From assembly GCF_024171565.1 (NCBI RefSeq), contig NZ_JALJZZ010000001.1, positions 372,001 to 436,000 on the forward strand: DNA of 64,000 nucleotides. The letters are read 5' to 3'. The DNA comes from Okibacterium sp. HSC-33S16 (GTDB lineage: Bacteria; Actinomycetota; Actinomycetes; Actinomycetales; Microbacteriaceae). A program made the translations under genes and the position numbers. The notes beneath the pieces were generated by a model. It ran no database searches. It was not told where the DNA came from and worked only from the letters and a program-made list of their open reading frames with translations. Every line of letters starts with the position of its first letter. Position 1 is the stretch's first letter. Positions 1 through 8,981 of the stretch are shown here, one piece after another.

Positions 1-90
1 ACGTCGTTTGAGGGACGGTGTGCGAACTTCAATGGATTCCGCACTGCTGGAGATCGCAGAACGACCTGGCCTACCTGTCCTGTGTTGCAG

Positions 91-474
91 TCAACTGTCT
101 GTATGCGCTGTCATCACAATCGACACGAGGATGCCTGGCAAGTTCGGTCCGAGGCGAGCGACGGCACGGGCCGGAGGAGCGTCTGGGAAGAAGGCTGCGT
201 ATGCCTCGTTCATCCCGATGAAGTCCTCTGGTTGAGCGAGCAACACCGTGACCAGCGTGACGTCAGCAAGAGTGCTTCCGGCCGCGTGAAGGATGGCCTC
301 GCAGGCACGCAGCGCCTGCTGGGTTTGATCCTGGATCGATGGCCCGGCGGGCACCCCGGTTGCCGGATCGATCCCAACCATTCCCGAGAGGTAGATTGCC
401 GAACCTGCTCTCACGCCCTGGCTGTAAAGCGGAGAGCGCGGTGCATTCTCAGTGCTGATGATTTGTTTGTTCAT
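91..474 (-). CDS. RidA/YjgF family protein (putative enamine/imine deaminase)
   Basis: A 127-residue RidA-family protein. Known members hydrolyse reactive enamine/imine intermediates released by PLP enzymes. Visible family features are the N-terminal SPLYSQGVRAG, the strand AIYLSGMVGIDPATG, and near the C-terminus PPARAVARL, whose Arg matches the carboxylate-binding Arg of active RidA proteins. An in-frame extension of 34 codons upstream does not look like the family, so the ATG at 474 was chosen; no convincing Shine-Dalgarno (SD) sequence precedes it. It stands alone on the minus strand, 171 bp from the next gene. The exact RidA subgroup and substrate cannot be told from sequence. Confidence 0.85.
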   Translation of the reverse strand: MNKQIISTENAPRSPLYSQGVRAGSAIYLSGMVGIDPATGVPAGPSIQDQTQQALRACEAILHAAGSTLADVTLVTVLLAQPEDFIGMNEAYAAFFPDAPPARAVARLGPNLPGILVSIVMTAHTDS

Positions 475-645
475 GCACCGGAGCATATGCCTGGAGCAGG
501 CATGACCGAAGGGCCGTGCGCCTCCCAATATGGAGAGGACTCGGTTGCTTTCATGTTGCCGCCTAGAGGCGTTCAAGGGGACGAAGATCCGCTGAGACTG
601 GCGCTAAGAACGTTTGCGTACCGCGTCCTGTTGACGTCCGTCCGG

Positions 646-1623
646 TCAGTGCTTCGAGAGGTGCGTTGAGGGGGCGCTCGCGTGCGCGAAGCGGTCGGCG
701 AGAAGGCGAAAGGCGTCGGCAAGTTGGGGTGGATCCTCGACCTCCATTGGTGCATCAAAGCGTCCCATCGATGCTGCCAGCGCCGTCCATGACCAGGAAC
801 CGGCTCGGAGACGGCAGCGCTCGGGGCCCATGACCTCGACTGTGCCGTCTCCGGCGAACGGTATGACGCTGCCTGCGGGGAGGTCGAGGATCACAGTGCC
901 GATGCATGGCCAGGCGTTCGTGTTCGCGGCCCCCTTGAATTTCGCCGAGACGTAGTTACTGACGTTTCCCCCGGGCACGACGCGAGGGGAGTACCGGGGT
1001 CCGGCGGGAACTTTGGGCGAAATACGGTCGACGCGGAACAGCCGCCAATCGTCGTGATCAAGGTCCCACGCGACCAGATACCACAGCCCGTTCGCCATGA
1101 CGACGTGATGAGGCTCGGTTCGCCGCGGTGAACTGCTGCCACTGCGGGCGTAGTCGAACCGGAGGATGGCGTGGTCTCTGATGGCAGTGCTGAGTGACAG
1201 CAAGACATGCGGGTCAGCGCGCGTCGAACTATCGGGCTGGGCGGCGAGCGTCGTGAAGCGGAGCGCATCAAGTCGGTGTCTCAATCGTGACGGCATCACC
1301 TGTCTTACCGTCGTTAAAGCCCGGACGGCTGCTTCCTCGATGTCCGCCCCGGACCCTACGGCTGATTGGAGTACCACGGCCAAGGCGATGGCCTGTTCGT
1401 CGTCGAAAAGCAGGGGCGGAAGCGCGCTGCCCGCTTCCAGGCGATAGCCGCCGTCCGGCCCTTTCGAAGCGTGGATGCGGTATCCCATCTCGCGGAGTCG
1501 ATCGACGTCTCGGCGAACCGTGCGGTCGGTGACGTGAAGCCGATCTGCCAGGACGGCGCCCGGCCAGTCCCGTCGCGTCTGCAGCAACGACAGTAAGAGG
1601 AGGAGCCGGGACGTCGATGACAT
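646..1623 (-). CDS. HTH/WYL-domain transcriptional regulator (YafY/DeoR-like)
   Basis: A 325-residue regulator with an N-terminal winged helix (about residues 1-60, including RLHVTDRTVRRDVDRLREMG) and a central WYL domain (LWYLVAWDLDHDDWRLFRVDR), followed by a C-terminal extension. WYL domains sense small ligands or nucleic acid ends and control transcription. It is divergent from the VOC gene at 1722 with a 98-bp shared promoter region, a common pairing, so that gene is the likely target. The ATG at 1623 is favoured over upstream in-frame starts because a TAGACT hexamer lies 7 nt before it and the HTH begins directly after it. Confidence 0.88.
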   Translation of the reverse strand: MSSTSRLLLLLSLLQTRRDWPGAVLADRLHVTDRTVRRDVDRLREMGYRIHASKGPDGGYRLEAGSALPPLLFDDEQAIALAVVLQSAVGSGADIEEAAVRALTTVRQVMPSRLRHRLDALRFTTLAAQPDSSTRADPHVLLSLSTAIRDHAILRFDYARSGSSSPRRTEPHHVVMANGLWYLVAWDLDHDDWRLFRVDRISPKVPAGPRYSPRVVPGGNVSNYVSAKFKGAANTNAWPCIGTVILDLPAGSVIPFAGDGTVEVMGPERCRLRAGSWSWTALAASMGRFDAPMEVEDPPQLADAFRLLADRFAHASAPSTHLSKH

Positions 1624-1721
1624 GACTTTGAGTCTAAATAGAAAAGCGGACCGAAACTGTCCTGTACTGCTGGGAGGGTGGCTACACCGGGATCGACCCG
1701 GGCGCAACCAAGGAGCAAAAC

Positions 1722-2147
1722 ATGCCTGTCACCACCACTCCCCATCTCAACTTCCGCGGCGATGCGCGAGCCGCCCTGGAGTTCTATCAGTCCGTTTTCG
1801 GCGGGCACAGCGTAATCGTGACCAATGAGGACGCCCACAGCGTTGAGACGCCTGATGAGGCCCAGCAGGTGAAATTCGGTCAGGTGATTGGCGAGAACGG
1901 ATTCCAGATCATGGCCTACGACGTCCCGGCAAGCGTCTCCTATGACCAGGGCGACAAATCGATGTTCGTCTCGGTTCGGGGAGGCTCAGCGGAGGAAATC
2001 GCCGAGCTCTGGAACAAGCTGACTACCGGGTCGACGATCATCGACGACTTGTCTCCATCGTTCTTCTCGCCCGCCTACGGGATGTTGAAAGACCAATTCG
2101 GCGTGGTCTGGGTGCTGGACGTTGCAGTTGCCTACAGCGCAGCGTGA
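1722..2147 (+). CDS. VOC/PhnB-like glyoxalase-fold protein
   Basis: A 141-residue single-domain protein of the PhnB-like branch of the vicinal oxygen chelate superfamily. It opens with PHLNFRGDARAALEFYQSVFGG, the usual first beta-alpha unit, and closes with GMLKDQFGVVWVLDV, where PhnB-like proteins end. The family includes metalloenzymes and ligand-binding proteins; no substrate can be assigned. An SD (AAGGAG) precedes the ATG by a normal distance. The divergent WYL regulator probably controls it. Confidence 0.82.
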   Translation: MPVTTTPHLNFRGDARAALEFYQSVFGGHSVIVTNEDAHSVETPDEAQQVKFGQVIGENGFQIMAYDVPASVSYDQGDKSMFVSVRGGSAEEIAELWNKLTTGSTIIDDLSPSFFSPAYGMLKDQFGVVWVLDVAVAYSAA

Positions 2148-2238
2148 TCATTGCGCTCGACCTGTCGCGGGTCTATAACTGAGCACATCCGCGACGCAAC
2201 GGGGCGACGACCACGACACTGTCGGAAAGGACGGGCGC

Positions 2239-4116
2239 ATGCCGAACCTCACGATCATCGAACGGTCACCAGACCCCGAAGAGGTCGACACCGGTGCGAA
2301 GCGGAGCTCGGTTGCTGAGTACATTCGTGCGATGGGGCAGGTGCGCGTTGGCGCGCTCCTGCTCCTCGCAGCGACGGTGCTGGCGATTGCGTGGGCGAAC
2401 CTGTCGTCCGGCTCGTACCACGGCTTTTGGGATACCCACGTGACGCTCGGCGTCGCTGACCTCCGGTTGGATTTCACCCTTCACGCGCTCGTCAACGATG
2501 CGCTCATGGCCGTCTTCTTCTTTACAGTCGGACTCGAAGTTCGGCGAGAGTTCGCAATCGGAGAACTCACCACGTGGTCCCGCGCCGTGGTTCCCGTGCT
2601 TGCTGCGGTCGCTGGTCTTGCGTTGCCCGCCCTGCTCTACGTTCTCGTGAGCTCGGGGTCGGGGTACGAGAACGCGTGGGGAATTGTGATCTCCACGGAT
2701 ACGGCTTTCCTGGTCGGCGCTCTCGCCCTCATCGGACCCAAAGCGCCCGGCCGCCTTCGGGTCTTTCTTCTTGCGCTCGCGGTCGTCGACGACATTGGAG
2801 CGCTCAGCATCATCGCGCTCGTCTACACAGAAAACTTCAATCCGGTTCCGCTCATTGTCGCGGCAGTGGGCCTCGCCGGAATCTTCCTCACCCGCTACCT
2901 CCGCAGCGGTCGCGGCCTCATCTACGGGACACTGTCGATCGTCGTCTGGCTCTCTTTCCTGGGATCCGGTGTGCACCCGACCCTGGCCGGCGTGGCCATC
3001 GCCTTACTGGTGCCGGTCTACCGGCCCGACCGCCGGGAGGTCGAGCATGCCCTCGATCTTGCACGGACCTTTCGCCAGTCGCCGAATACGGAGTACGCCC
3101 GAGCGGCCGCGAACAGCCTGCGTGAGTCGATCTCGATCAATGAGCGACTCCAGTCTGCGTACGCGCCCTACGTTGCCTATGTCGTGTTGCCGCTCTTCGC
3201 GCTGGCGAATGCCGGGGTGCGATTGAACGGTGACATTCTTGCTGCGGCGGCAACGTCATCCGTCACATGGGGGATCATCGTCGGACTCGTTGTGGGGAAG
3301 TTCCTCGGTGTCTTCGGCTCGACCGCCCTTGTTCGGCTCTTCCGACTTGGCGAGTTCGGCCCTGGCCTCACGACGGAACGCATCGCCGGCGGCGGTGCTT
3401 TGTGTGGAATTGGCTTCACGATTTCCCTTTTCATTGTCGATCTCGCGATTGAGGATGAGGCGGTACAGAACGAAGCTCGCGTCGGCGTGCTGACCGCGTC
3501 GATCGTCGCGTTCCTTCTGGCGGCGCTGATCTTCCGGATTTCCGATGCTGTAAAACCGGCGCAGGAACTCGGCCGAACGCTTGAGCGCCCGGTCGACGCC
3601 ACTCGCGACCACATCTATGGCGCGCTTGATGCGCCACTGACCCTTGTTGAGTACGGCGACTTCCAGTGCGGATTCTGCTTGAAAGCGACCGGGTCCGTCG
3701 AAGAGGTCCATCGGGAACTGGGGGACCGGTTGCGTTACGTGTGGCGGCACGCCCCGCTGACCCGTTACCACCCCAACGCCCTGGCCGCAGCCGAAGCGTC
3801 AGAAGCCGCGGCTCTGCAGGGTATGTTCTTCGAGTTCGAGCGCAGTTTGTTCGCCGACCAGGAGAACCAGCTGCCGTCTCACATCATTCGTCGAGCCCAG
3901 GACCTTGGCCTTGACGTGGAACGGTTTGAGGCCGATCTCAAGTCGGCAGCTGTCGCCGCTCGGGTTCGAGACGACATGCTCGACGCCGAAGCGATGGACA
4001 TCACAGCGGTTCCGACGTTCTTCGTGAACGGCAAACGGCACATAGGGCCGTACGACGCCCAATCGCTCATCCGAGCATTGGAAGAATCCGCGCAGCCGCA
4101 GGCCGCCCGGAACTGA
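2239..4116 (+). CDS. nhaA: NhaA Na+/H+ antiporter fused to a DsbA/thioredoxin-like domain
   Basis: A 625-residue fusion. Residues about 35-430 are a complete NhaA antiporter of many membrane helices, with VVDDIGALSI carrying the paired aspartates (about D184-D185) that bind Na+ and H+. Residues about 440-620 are a DsbA-like thioredoxin fold with FQCGFC (C477-x-x-C480) and a cis-Pro loop (ITAVPTFFVNG). NhaA exports Na+ in exchange for protons at the membrane. The fused domain may act as a thiol oxidoreductase, and this architecture is known in actinobacteria. SD AAAGGA precedes the ATG. The methyltransferase gene follows after 19 nt, so they are probably co-transcribed. Confidence 0.93.
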   Translation: MPNLTIIERSPDPEEVDTGAKRSSVAEYIRAMGQVRVGALLLLAATVLAIAWANLSSGSYHGFWDTHVTLGVADLRLDFTLHALVNDALMAVFFFTVGLEVRREFAIGELTTWSRAVVPVLAAVAGLALPALLYVLVSSGSGYENAWGIVISTDTAFLVGALALIGPKAPGRLRVFLLALAVVDDIGALSIIALVYTENFNPVPLIVAAVGLAGIFLTRYLRSGRGLIYGTLSIVVWLSFLGSGVHPTLAGVAIALLVPVYRPDRREVEHALDLARTFRQSPNTEYARAAANSLRESISINERLQSAYAPYVAYVVLPLFALANAGVRLNGDILAAAATSSVTWGIIVGLVVGKFLGVFGSTALVRLFRLGEFGPGLTTERIAGGGALCGIGFTISLFIVDLAIEDEAVQNEARVGVLTASIVAFLLAALIFRISDAVKPAQELGRTLERPVDATRDHIYGALDAPLTLVEYGDFQCGFCLKATGSVEEVHRELGDRLRYVWRHAPLTRYHPNALAAAEASEAAALQGMFFEFERSLFADQENQLPSHIIRRAQDLGLDVERFEADLKSAAVAARVRDDMLDAEAMDITAVPTFFVNGKRHIGPYDAQSLIRALEESAQPQAARN

Positions 4117-4135
4117 TCACGTCAGGGAGAACACA

Positions 4136-4975
4136 ATGGATCTTGAAGCAGCGGTGTCGGGACACTACAGTTCGGGTCGGCTCGAGGAAGTGCTTCTCGG
4201 TGCACTTCGCGATGCCGGCGTGGACCCCGAGCAGTTCGATCCGGTCGACCTGTTTCCCGCAGACGAGTTGCACGTGGGCGGCGCTGTGGCTGCCCACGAG
4301 CTTGCCGAGGCTGCCGGTATCAGCCGAAGCACTCGGGTGCTCGACCTGGGCTGCGGCATCGGTGGGCCCGCGCGACTCTTTGCATCGCAATTTGGTGCTC
4401 ATGTCGTCGGGGTGGATGTGACGGAGGAATTCGTTCACACGGCCACATCCCTCACTGCACGCAGCGGTCTGGGGGAGCTGGCGACGTTCGCGGTCGCGAG
4501 TGCTCTCGATCTTCCGTTTGACGCGGGCAGCTTTGATCGGGCGACGCTCCTTCATGTCGGGATGAATATTGAGGACAAGTCGTCGCTGTTCACCGAGGCG
4601 TTCCGAGTGCTTACCGACGGCGGCGTCTTCGCCGTATTCGACATTATGCGCACAGCGGACGGCGACCTCACCTACCCGATGCCGTGGGCTTCAACCGCCG
4701 ATATCTCGTTCTTGGCGACGCCCGGCGACTACGAAGATCTAGGTCGCGCGGCCGGATTCGTGGTCGACGGTACCCGGGACCGGCGCGAACTCGGGATCGA
4801 ATTCCTCACGAAGATGCAGCGGGCGGCGGCCCAGGGTACCGACGCTCCCGGGCGGCCTCGTCTCGGGCTTCCGCTCGTGCTCGGTCCAGACAGCGGCATG
4901 AGGGTGGGCAACCTTCTCGCCGCAGTGCAAGCGGGCGTGCTGTCACCGGTGGAAATCCTGTTCCGGAAGCCCTGA
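4136..4975 (+). CDS. Class I SAM-dependent methyltransferase
   Basis: A 279-residue methyltransferase. Motif I is VLDLGCGIGGPAR, followed by VVGVDV (acidic residue binding the ribose) and a DLPFDAGSFDRA loop, as in UbiE/sterol-type small-molecule methyltransferases. The layout resembles enzymes methylating soluble metabolites or lipids; the acceptor is unknown. The gene starts 19 nt after nhaA with SD GGGAGA and converges with the polymerase gene, which ends 5 nt away. No terminator is visible in that tiny gap. Confidence 0.85.
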   Translation: MDLEAAVSGHYSSGRLEEVLLGALRDAGVDPEQFDPVDLFPADELHVGGAVAAHELAEAAGISRSTRVLDLGCGIGGPARLFASQFGAHVVGVDVTEEFVHTATSLTARSGLGELATFAVASALDLPFDAGSFDRATLLHVGMNIEDKSSLFTEAFRVLTDGGVFAVFDIMRTADGDLTYPMPWASTADISFLATPGDYEDLGRAAGFVVDGTRDRRELGIEFLTKMQRAAAQGTDAPGRPRLGLPLVLGPDSGMRVGNLLAAVQAGVLSPVEILFRKP

Positions 4976-4980
4976 GTGAG

Positions 4981-6678
4981 TTATTTGGCCTGGTCGTAGC
5001 TCGACACAGCGACGATGGTGAGGGCGAAATTCACCGGGAAGCTGCCAAAGAGCAATCGTCCGGCGTCTGCAGCGGCCGCGGAAATGGCATCCGTTACTGC
5101 GTCTGTGAGGTCCTCAGGACTGTGAACGATGACTTCGTCATGAAGGAAATAGGCCAAGTGCGGTTCGCCGCGTTCGTCGGCGAGGGCGCGGAGCCGGATG
5201 CGAAGGCCGGCCATCCAGCACAGTGCCCATTCGGCGGCGGTGCCCTGGGCAACAAAGTTGCGGGTGAAGCGGCCCCAATCGCGGGCGAGCTGGCGGGCGC
5301 GACGTTCGTCGACGGCGGTGGCCTCAGCTTCCGCGGCCGCACGCTGGGCGGCGTGCCAGGTGGGGCCGGGCGTCGGTGAGCTCCGCCCCAGCCAGGTGCT
5401 GACCTGGTCGCCACGCTCGCCGGTGCGAGCCGCATGCTCGACGAGCCCGATGGCTCGCGGGTATGCACGGGCGAGCTTGGGCATGAGCCGTGCGCTCTCG
5501 CCGGTGGTCGCGCCGTAAAGCGCACCGAGCATCGCGAGCTTGGCGTGTGGCCGGGTGTCGACCACGCCGGCATTCACGAGGCCCTGGTACAGGTCGCCCT
5601 CGCGTCCCGCGGCTGCCATCTTTTCGTCCCGGGACATGGCCGCGATGATCCTCGGCTCAAGTTGGGCGGCGTCGGCGACCACCAGCGTCCAGCCGTCACC
5701 GGCACGCACGGCCCCGCGCACCTGTGCCGGAAGTTGCAGGGCCCCGCCGCCGCGGGTGGCCCAGCGCCCGGTGACGACGCCACCGACCACGTACTCGGGG
5801 CGGAATCGCTCGTCGCGAATCCAGGCATCCATCCAGGCCCAGCCATTGGCTGAATGCAGCCGAGACAATTTCTTGTACTCGAGAAGCGGCTCAACCACGG
5901 GGTGCTTCTGCGACCGGAGTTCCCATTTACTCGTGCTCGTTACGGAAAGACCGGCGCGCTTCAGGGCACGAAGGAGGTCGTGTTGTGAGTCAGGGTTGAG
6001 CCCGGGTGCCTGCAGCAGCTCACCAATAGAGTCAGCGAAAGCCTGCAGCTTGCGCGGGCGACCGCCGAATTGCGGTCGTGGGCCGAGCAGTTCGGTAAGG
6101 GCGGCGTCGTGCACGGCAGTGCTCCACGGCAAACCCCGAGCGCGCATCTCCTCGGCGATGAGGGCGCCGCTGGATTCGGCGGCGAGGAGCAGCTGCAGCC
6201 GGGAAGCAGCTGTCGGGGAACCTGCCGCCACGGCGTCGAGGGCTGCTCGTTGCAGGGTGAATTCGGCGATCGGATCACGAGCTCCGGGGTCAGAACCAGC
6301 ATCGGACGCTTCGGCCAGGTCGGCGACGTCGTCGAAGAGAGCGGTTCCGGACGCGGTTTGCTCGAGAGGCGCGTCATCCCATGCATTCGGTTGAGCCCGG
6401 GCAAGCTCGGTGTCTCGCGCCGCCTCCGCCAATCGCAGAATGCGATGACAGAGTCGCAGGTCATGGCAGCGTTCGACGGCGAGTCCTGCTGCCAATAGAA
6501 CGGGATACCACTGTGAGGTGTCATCCCAAACCCATCGCGGGTGTTCTGGTTCGCGTCGGGCTACTTCGCGGAGGAGTTCGGGCCGTGACAACGACTCGGT
6601 TGCGACGGTGGCTCCGGCCGCGTTCAGCTCGGTGAGGGTCGTTCGACCGCTGGGCGACCCGCCGAGCACGATGAACAT
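4981..6678 (-). CDS. PolA-like bifunctional 3'-5' exonuclease/DNA polymerase
   Basis: A 565-residue family A DNA polymerase lacking the 5' nuclease domain, a form typical of actinobacteria in addition to the main PolA. Motif A is VVADAAQLEPRI, motif B RPHAKLAMLGALYG and motif C FLHDEVIV (catalytic Asp/Glu). Motif A has Ala-Ala in place of the common Tyr-Ser before Gln. The N-terminal ~200 residues correspond to a degenerate exonuclease-like domain. The true start is ATG 6678 (MFIVLGGSPSG); 53 upstream in-frame codons are not conserved-looking and run into the neighbouring gene. Probably a repair or translesion role, inferred from the family only. Confidence 0.88.
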   Translation of the reverse strand: MFIVLGGSPSGRTTLTELNAAGATVATESLSRPELLREVARREPEHPRWVWDDTSQWYPVLLAAGLAVERCHDLRLCHRILRLAEAARDTELARAQPNAWDDAPLEQTASGTALFDDVADLAEASDAGSDPGARDPIAEFTLQRAALDAVAAGSPTAASRLQLLLAAESSGALIAEEMRARGLPWSTAVHDAALTELLGPRPQFGGRPRKLQAFADSIGELLQAPGLNPDSQHDLLRALKRAGLSVTSTSKWELRSQKHPVVEPLLEYKKLSRLHSANGWAWMDAWIRDERFRPEYVVGGVVTGRWATRGGGALQLPAQVRGAVRAGDGWTLVVADAAQLEPRIIAAMSRDEKMAAAGREGDLYQGLVNAGVVDTRPHAKLAMLGALYGATTGESARLMPKLARAYPRAIGLVEHAARTGERGDQVSTWLGRSSPTPGPTWHAAQRAAAEAEATAVDERRARQLARDWGRFTRNFVAQGTAAEWALCWMAGLRIRLRALADERGEPHLAYFLHDEVIVHSPEDLTDAVTDAISAAAADAGRLLFGSFPVNFALTIVAVSSYDQAK

Positions 6679-6719
6679 GTATCCATTCTGCCGTCGACCG
6701 GTGACACCGGCGGGCGAGG

Positions 6720-8906
6720 TCAGCTGACCGTCAAATTCGGCGACACCATTCGCCGCCATACCCAGAGCGACATTCCCACAGCGGCAAATCCAACGACGGC
6801 GATGAGGATGACGAGCGTCGCGACCTGGCCCTGCCACGCATCGACGGTAGGACTGAGGAAAGCGAACAACACGGTGAAGATGACGAGGGCGGTGGCGAAC
6901 CAGGCGGGGCGTGACCAGTTGAGCACGGCTCGGCCGCTGAGCTTCCCCAAAGGAACCATCATCATCGCTGCCGAACCGAGGGCCGTCATGGCGACGATGT
7001 TGATGAGCTCCGCGGCGAACGAATCAACGAAGCCAACCGGCGTTCCGATGAGCGACGTGATGAGCCACCCGACCAAACCGAGCGTGAAAACCGCGACGAT
7101 GCGGGACAGGCCCAACTGGCCTCGATCCGCCCGACTACTGTTCGGCAGGGCGACGACAAACAGCAGCCCGAAGAGGAAGGCCGGCTGCAGGTCGAGGAGG
7201 CGGGAGACGAGCGCCACAGCGACAATGACCGGGAACGCGACCATCGACAGTCGCTGCTGTGGCTGGTCGAAGCCTCGCCACGCGGCGAACTTGGCGGGAG
7301 CCCAAGTTGCGGCAGCATTCACAAGGACGAGGGCGAGAACAGACGCCACGAAGAGACGGAGATACACCGGCTGTCCGTCAACGGGGCGTGCGAAAAGCTC
7401 GAGAGCTCCCGCAATACTCAGAGCGATGATCGATCGGGCGACGTTTCCCGGTGCAGCGAGGAGAGGAGCCGGATCGTCGTGAGTGGGCGTTCGATTACGC
7501 CCGGTCAGTGCTGCGCGCAAAGTTTCGGGGGAGTGTCGCCGCCGCGCCACGGTGGTGGCAACCATCCGGGCGGGAACCAACAGGAGCACCACAACGGCGA
7601 CGGCTAAGAGAACCGCCCGGAGCCAGGTGAAGTCAGCGCCGGGTCCGACCGCGGCCTGCACCGCCGTTGTGAACGGGGTGCGTTCGGCCCAATTCCCGCC
7701 GGGTGGTACAGCGGCGCCTGGCGCCGGTGCTGCACTGGATGGCGGCGGCGCGGCCGGAGGGGCAGCCGGTGTGGCGGGCTGCTCGTCAGGGGGAGTTGAT
7801 CTCTGGCTGGGGGAGGGTGACGCCGTCGGTCCCGTGAACAGGACGTTGAACGGTGGGCTGCCTGCGCCGGTGTTTCCCGCCGCGTCACGCTGATACGCCG
7901 TGATGGTGGCGCCCCCGGCGGGGACGGCGGCTCCCGTGCAACTCCAGCGCCCGTTGGTGACCGGTACGTCCGCACAGAGCTGAATGTCGATTCCTGACGC
8001 TGTGACCGCGAAGACGGTAACCGTTGCGCCGGTCTCTCCGATCCCAGCGTAGGTGGTGCTCCCGGCAGGAATTGCTCCGTCGGGCACCGGCGTGGTGATC
8101 GATGGTGCACCCGGTGCGTCACGGTCCAGCGAAATCTGCACGGGAGCGCTCGCCCGTGATTGCGCTGACCCGCTGAACGCAGTGCTCTGCGTCGCGGTCA
8201 GTCGGAGAGAACCACTGGGAACGCCCTGCGGCAGAACGTACACCCAACTGCCCGTCCCGGAGACAGTCACCGTCCATGTCGCCCCCGCCGAACTGCGGAG
8301 AGTCAGTGTTGCCCCCGGGTACCCGGTGCCCTGCAGAAAACCGTTTGATGCCCCCGCTGCGGAGAGGGCGATGGTTGGCGGAAGGAGAACACGGATCGGC
8401 GATGTCGCCGTCGAGGTTTCGGCACCGTCGAGCAGTTGGACGGCGGTGAGCGGAACCGACGATCCCTGGAGGAGAGACGTGACTGTGCAACTGAAGGAAG
8501 TCTTGTCGCTCGCCGGGACCAGGCAGACCGGGTTGCCGCTATCGCCAACATGGAGTTGCACCGAGGCGCCCGTTGCCTTCGTGCCGCGGACGGTCAGCGG
8601 AACGGCATCGACCAGCTCATCGGAGACGGGCGACGTGATGGTCACGGGCTCAGGGGTGAATGACACCGGAGGCGGTGATGGAGTGGGCGTCGGCGCGGCG
8701 GAGGCCGCGGTCGGTGCGGCCATCACCAGCAGCGCCAGCAGCATCGCCGAGAGAAGCGCAGGACGGCGTCGACGCTGAATCCGCGTGGCGGCGCGCGGAC
8801 GAAGACCTGTCGGCAACGCCGACGAGCCCCCCGATTGCTGTGCCGAGATCCCCACCTTCCTCCCATTCCACGGGGCGAAAGCGCGTAAGTCAACCACTAC
8901 ACCCAA
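6720..8906 (-). CDS. Large secreted-plus-membrane protein with Ig-like repeats
   Basis: A 728-residue protein not recognised as a named family. Seen in order: an arginine-rich N-terminus and signal segment (LLSAMLLALLVMAAPTAASAA), then two or three bacterial Ig-like domains (about residues 85-350) with the repeating pattern PDGAIPAGSTTYAG...GATVTVFA and cysteine pairs. A Pro/Ala-rich linker (about 355-400) follows, then roughly eight membrane helices to the end. The topology suggests exposed adhesive or sensory modules on a membrane base. The start is uncertain: TTG 8906 has GAAAGG 8 nt upstream, but later GTG starts are possible. It is divergent from the gene at 8982. Confidence 0.7.
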   Translation of the reverse strand: MGVVVDLRAFAPWNGRKVGISAQQSGGSSALPTGLRPRAATRIQRRRRPALLSAMLLALLVMAAPTAASAAPTPTPSPPPVSFTPEPVTITSPVSDELVDAVPLTVRGTKATGASVQLHVGDSGNPVCLVPASDKTSFSCTVTSLLQGSSVPLTAVQLLDGAETSTATSPIRVLLPPTIALSAAGASNGFLQGTGYPGATLTLRSSAGATWTVTVSGTGSWVYVLPQGVPSGSLRLTATQSTAFSGSAQSRASAPVQISLDRDAPGAPSITTPVPDGAIPAGSTTYAGIGETGATVTVFAVTASGIDIQLCADVPVTNGRWSCTGAAVPAGGATITAYQRDAAGNTGAGSPPFNVLFTGPTASPSPSQRSTPPDEQPATPAAPPAAPPPSSAAPAPGAAVPPGGNWAERTPFTTAVQAAVGPGADFTWLRAVLLAVAVVVLLLVPARMVATTVARRRHSPETLRAALTGRNRTPTHDDPAPLLAAPGNVARSIIALSIAGALELFARPVDGQPVYLRLFVASVLALVLVNAAATWAPAKFAAWRGFDQPQQRLSMVAFPVIVAVALVSRLLDLQPAFLFGLLFVVALPNSSRADRGQLGLSRIVAVFTLGLVGWLITSLIGTPVGFVDSFAAELINIVAMTALGSAAMMMVPLGKLSGRAVLNWSRPAWFATALVIFTVLFAFLSPTVDAWQGQVATLVILIAVVGFAAVGMSLWVWRRMVSPNLTVS

Positions 8907-8981
8907 TTCGGGGGCCTTTCTCAGGGCATGTGCTCACCAGCCACGCCGCGTGGTCATACTAAGTTTGACGCGGAGGACACC

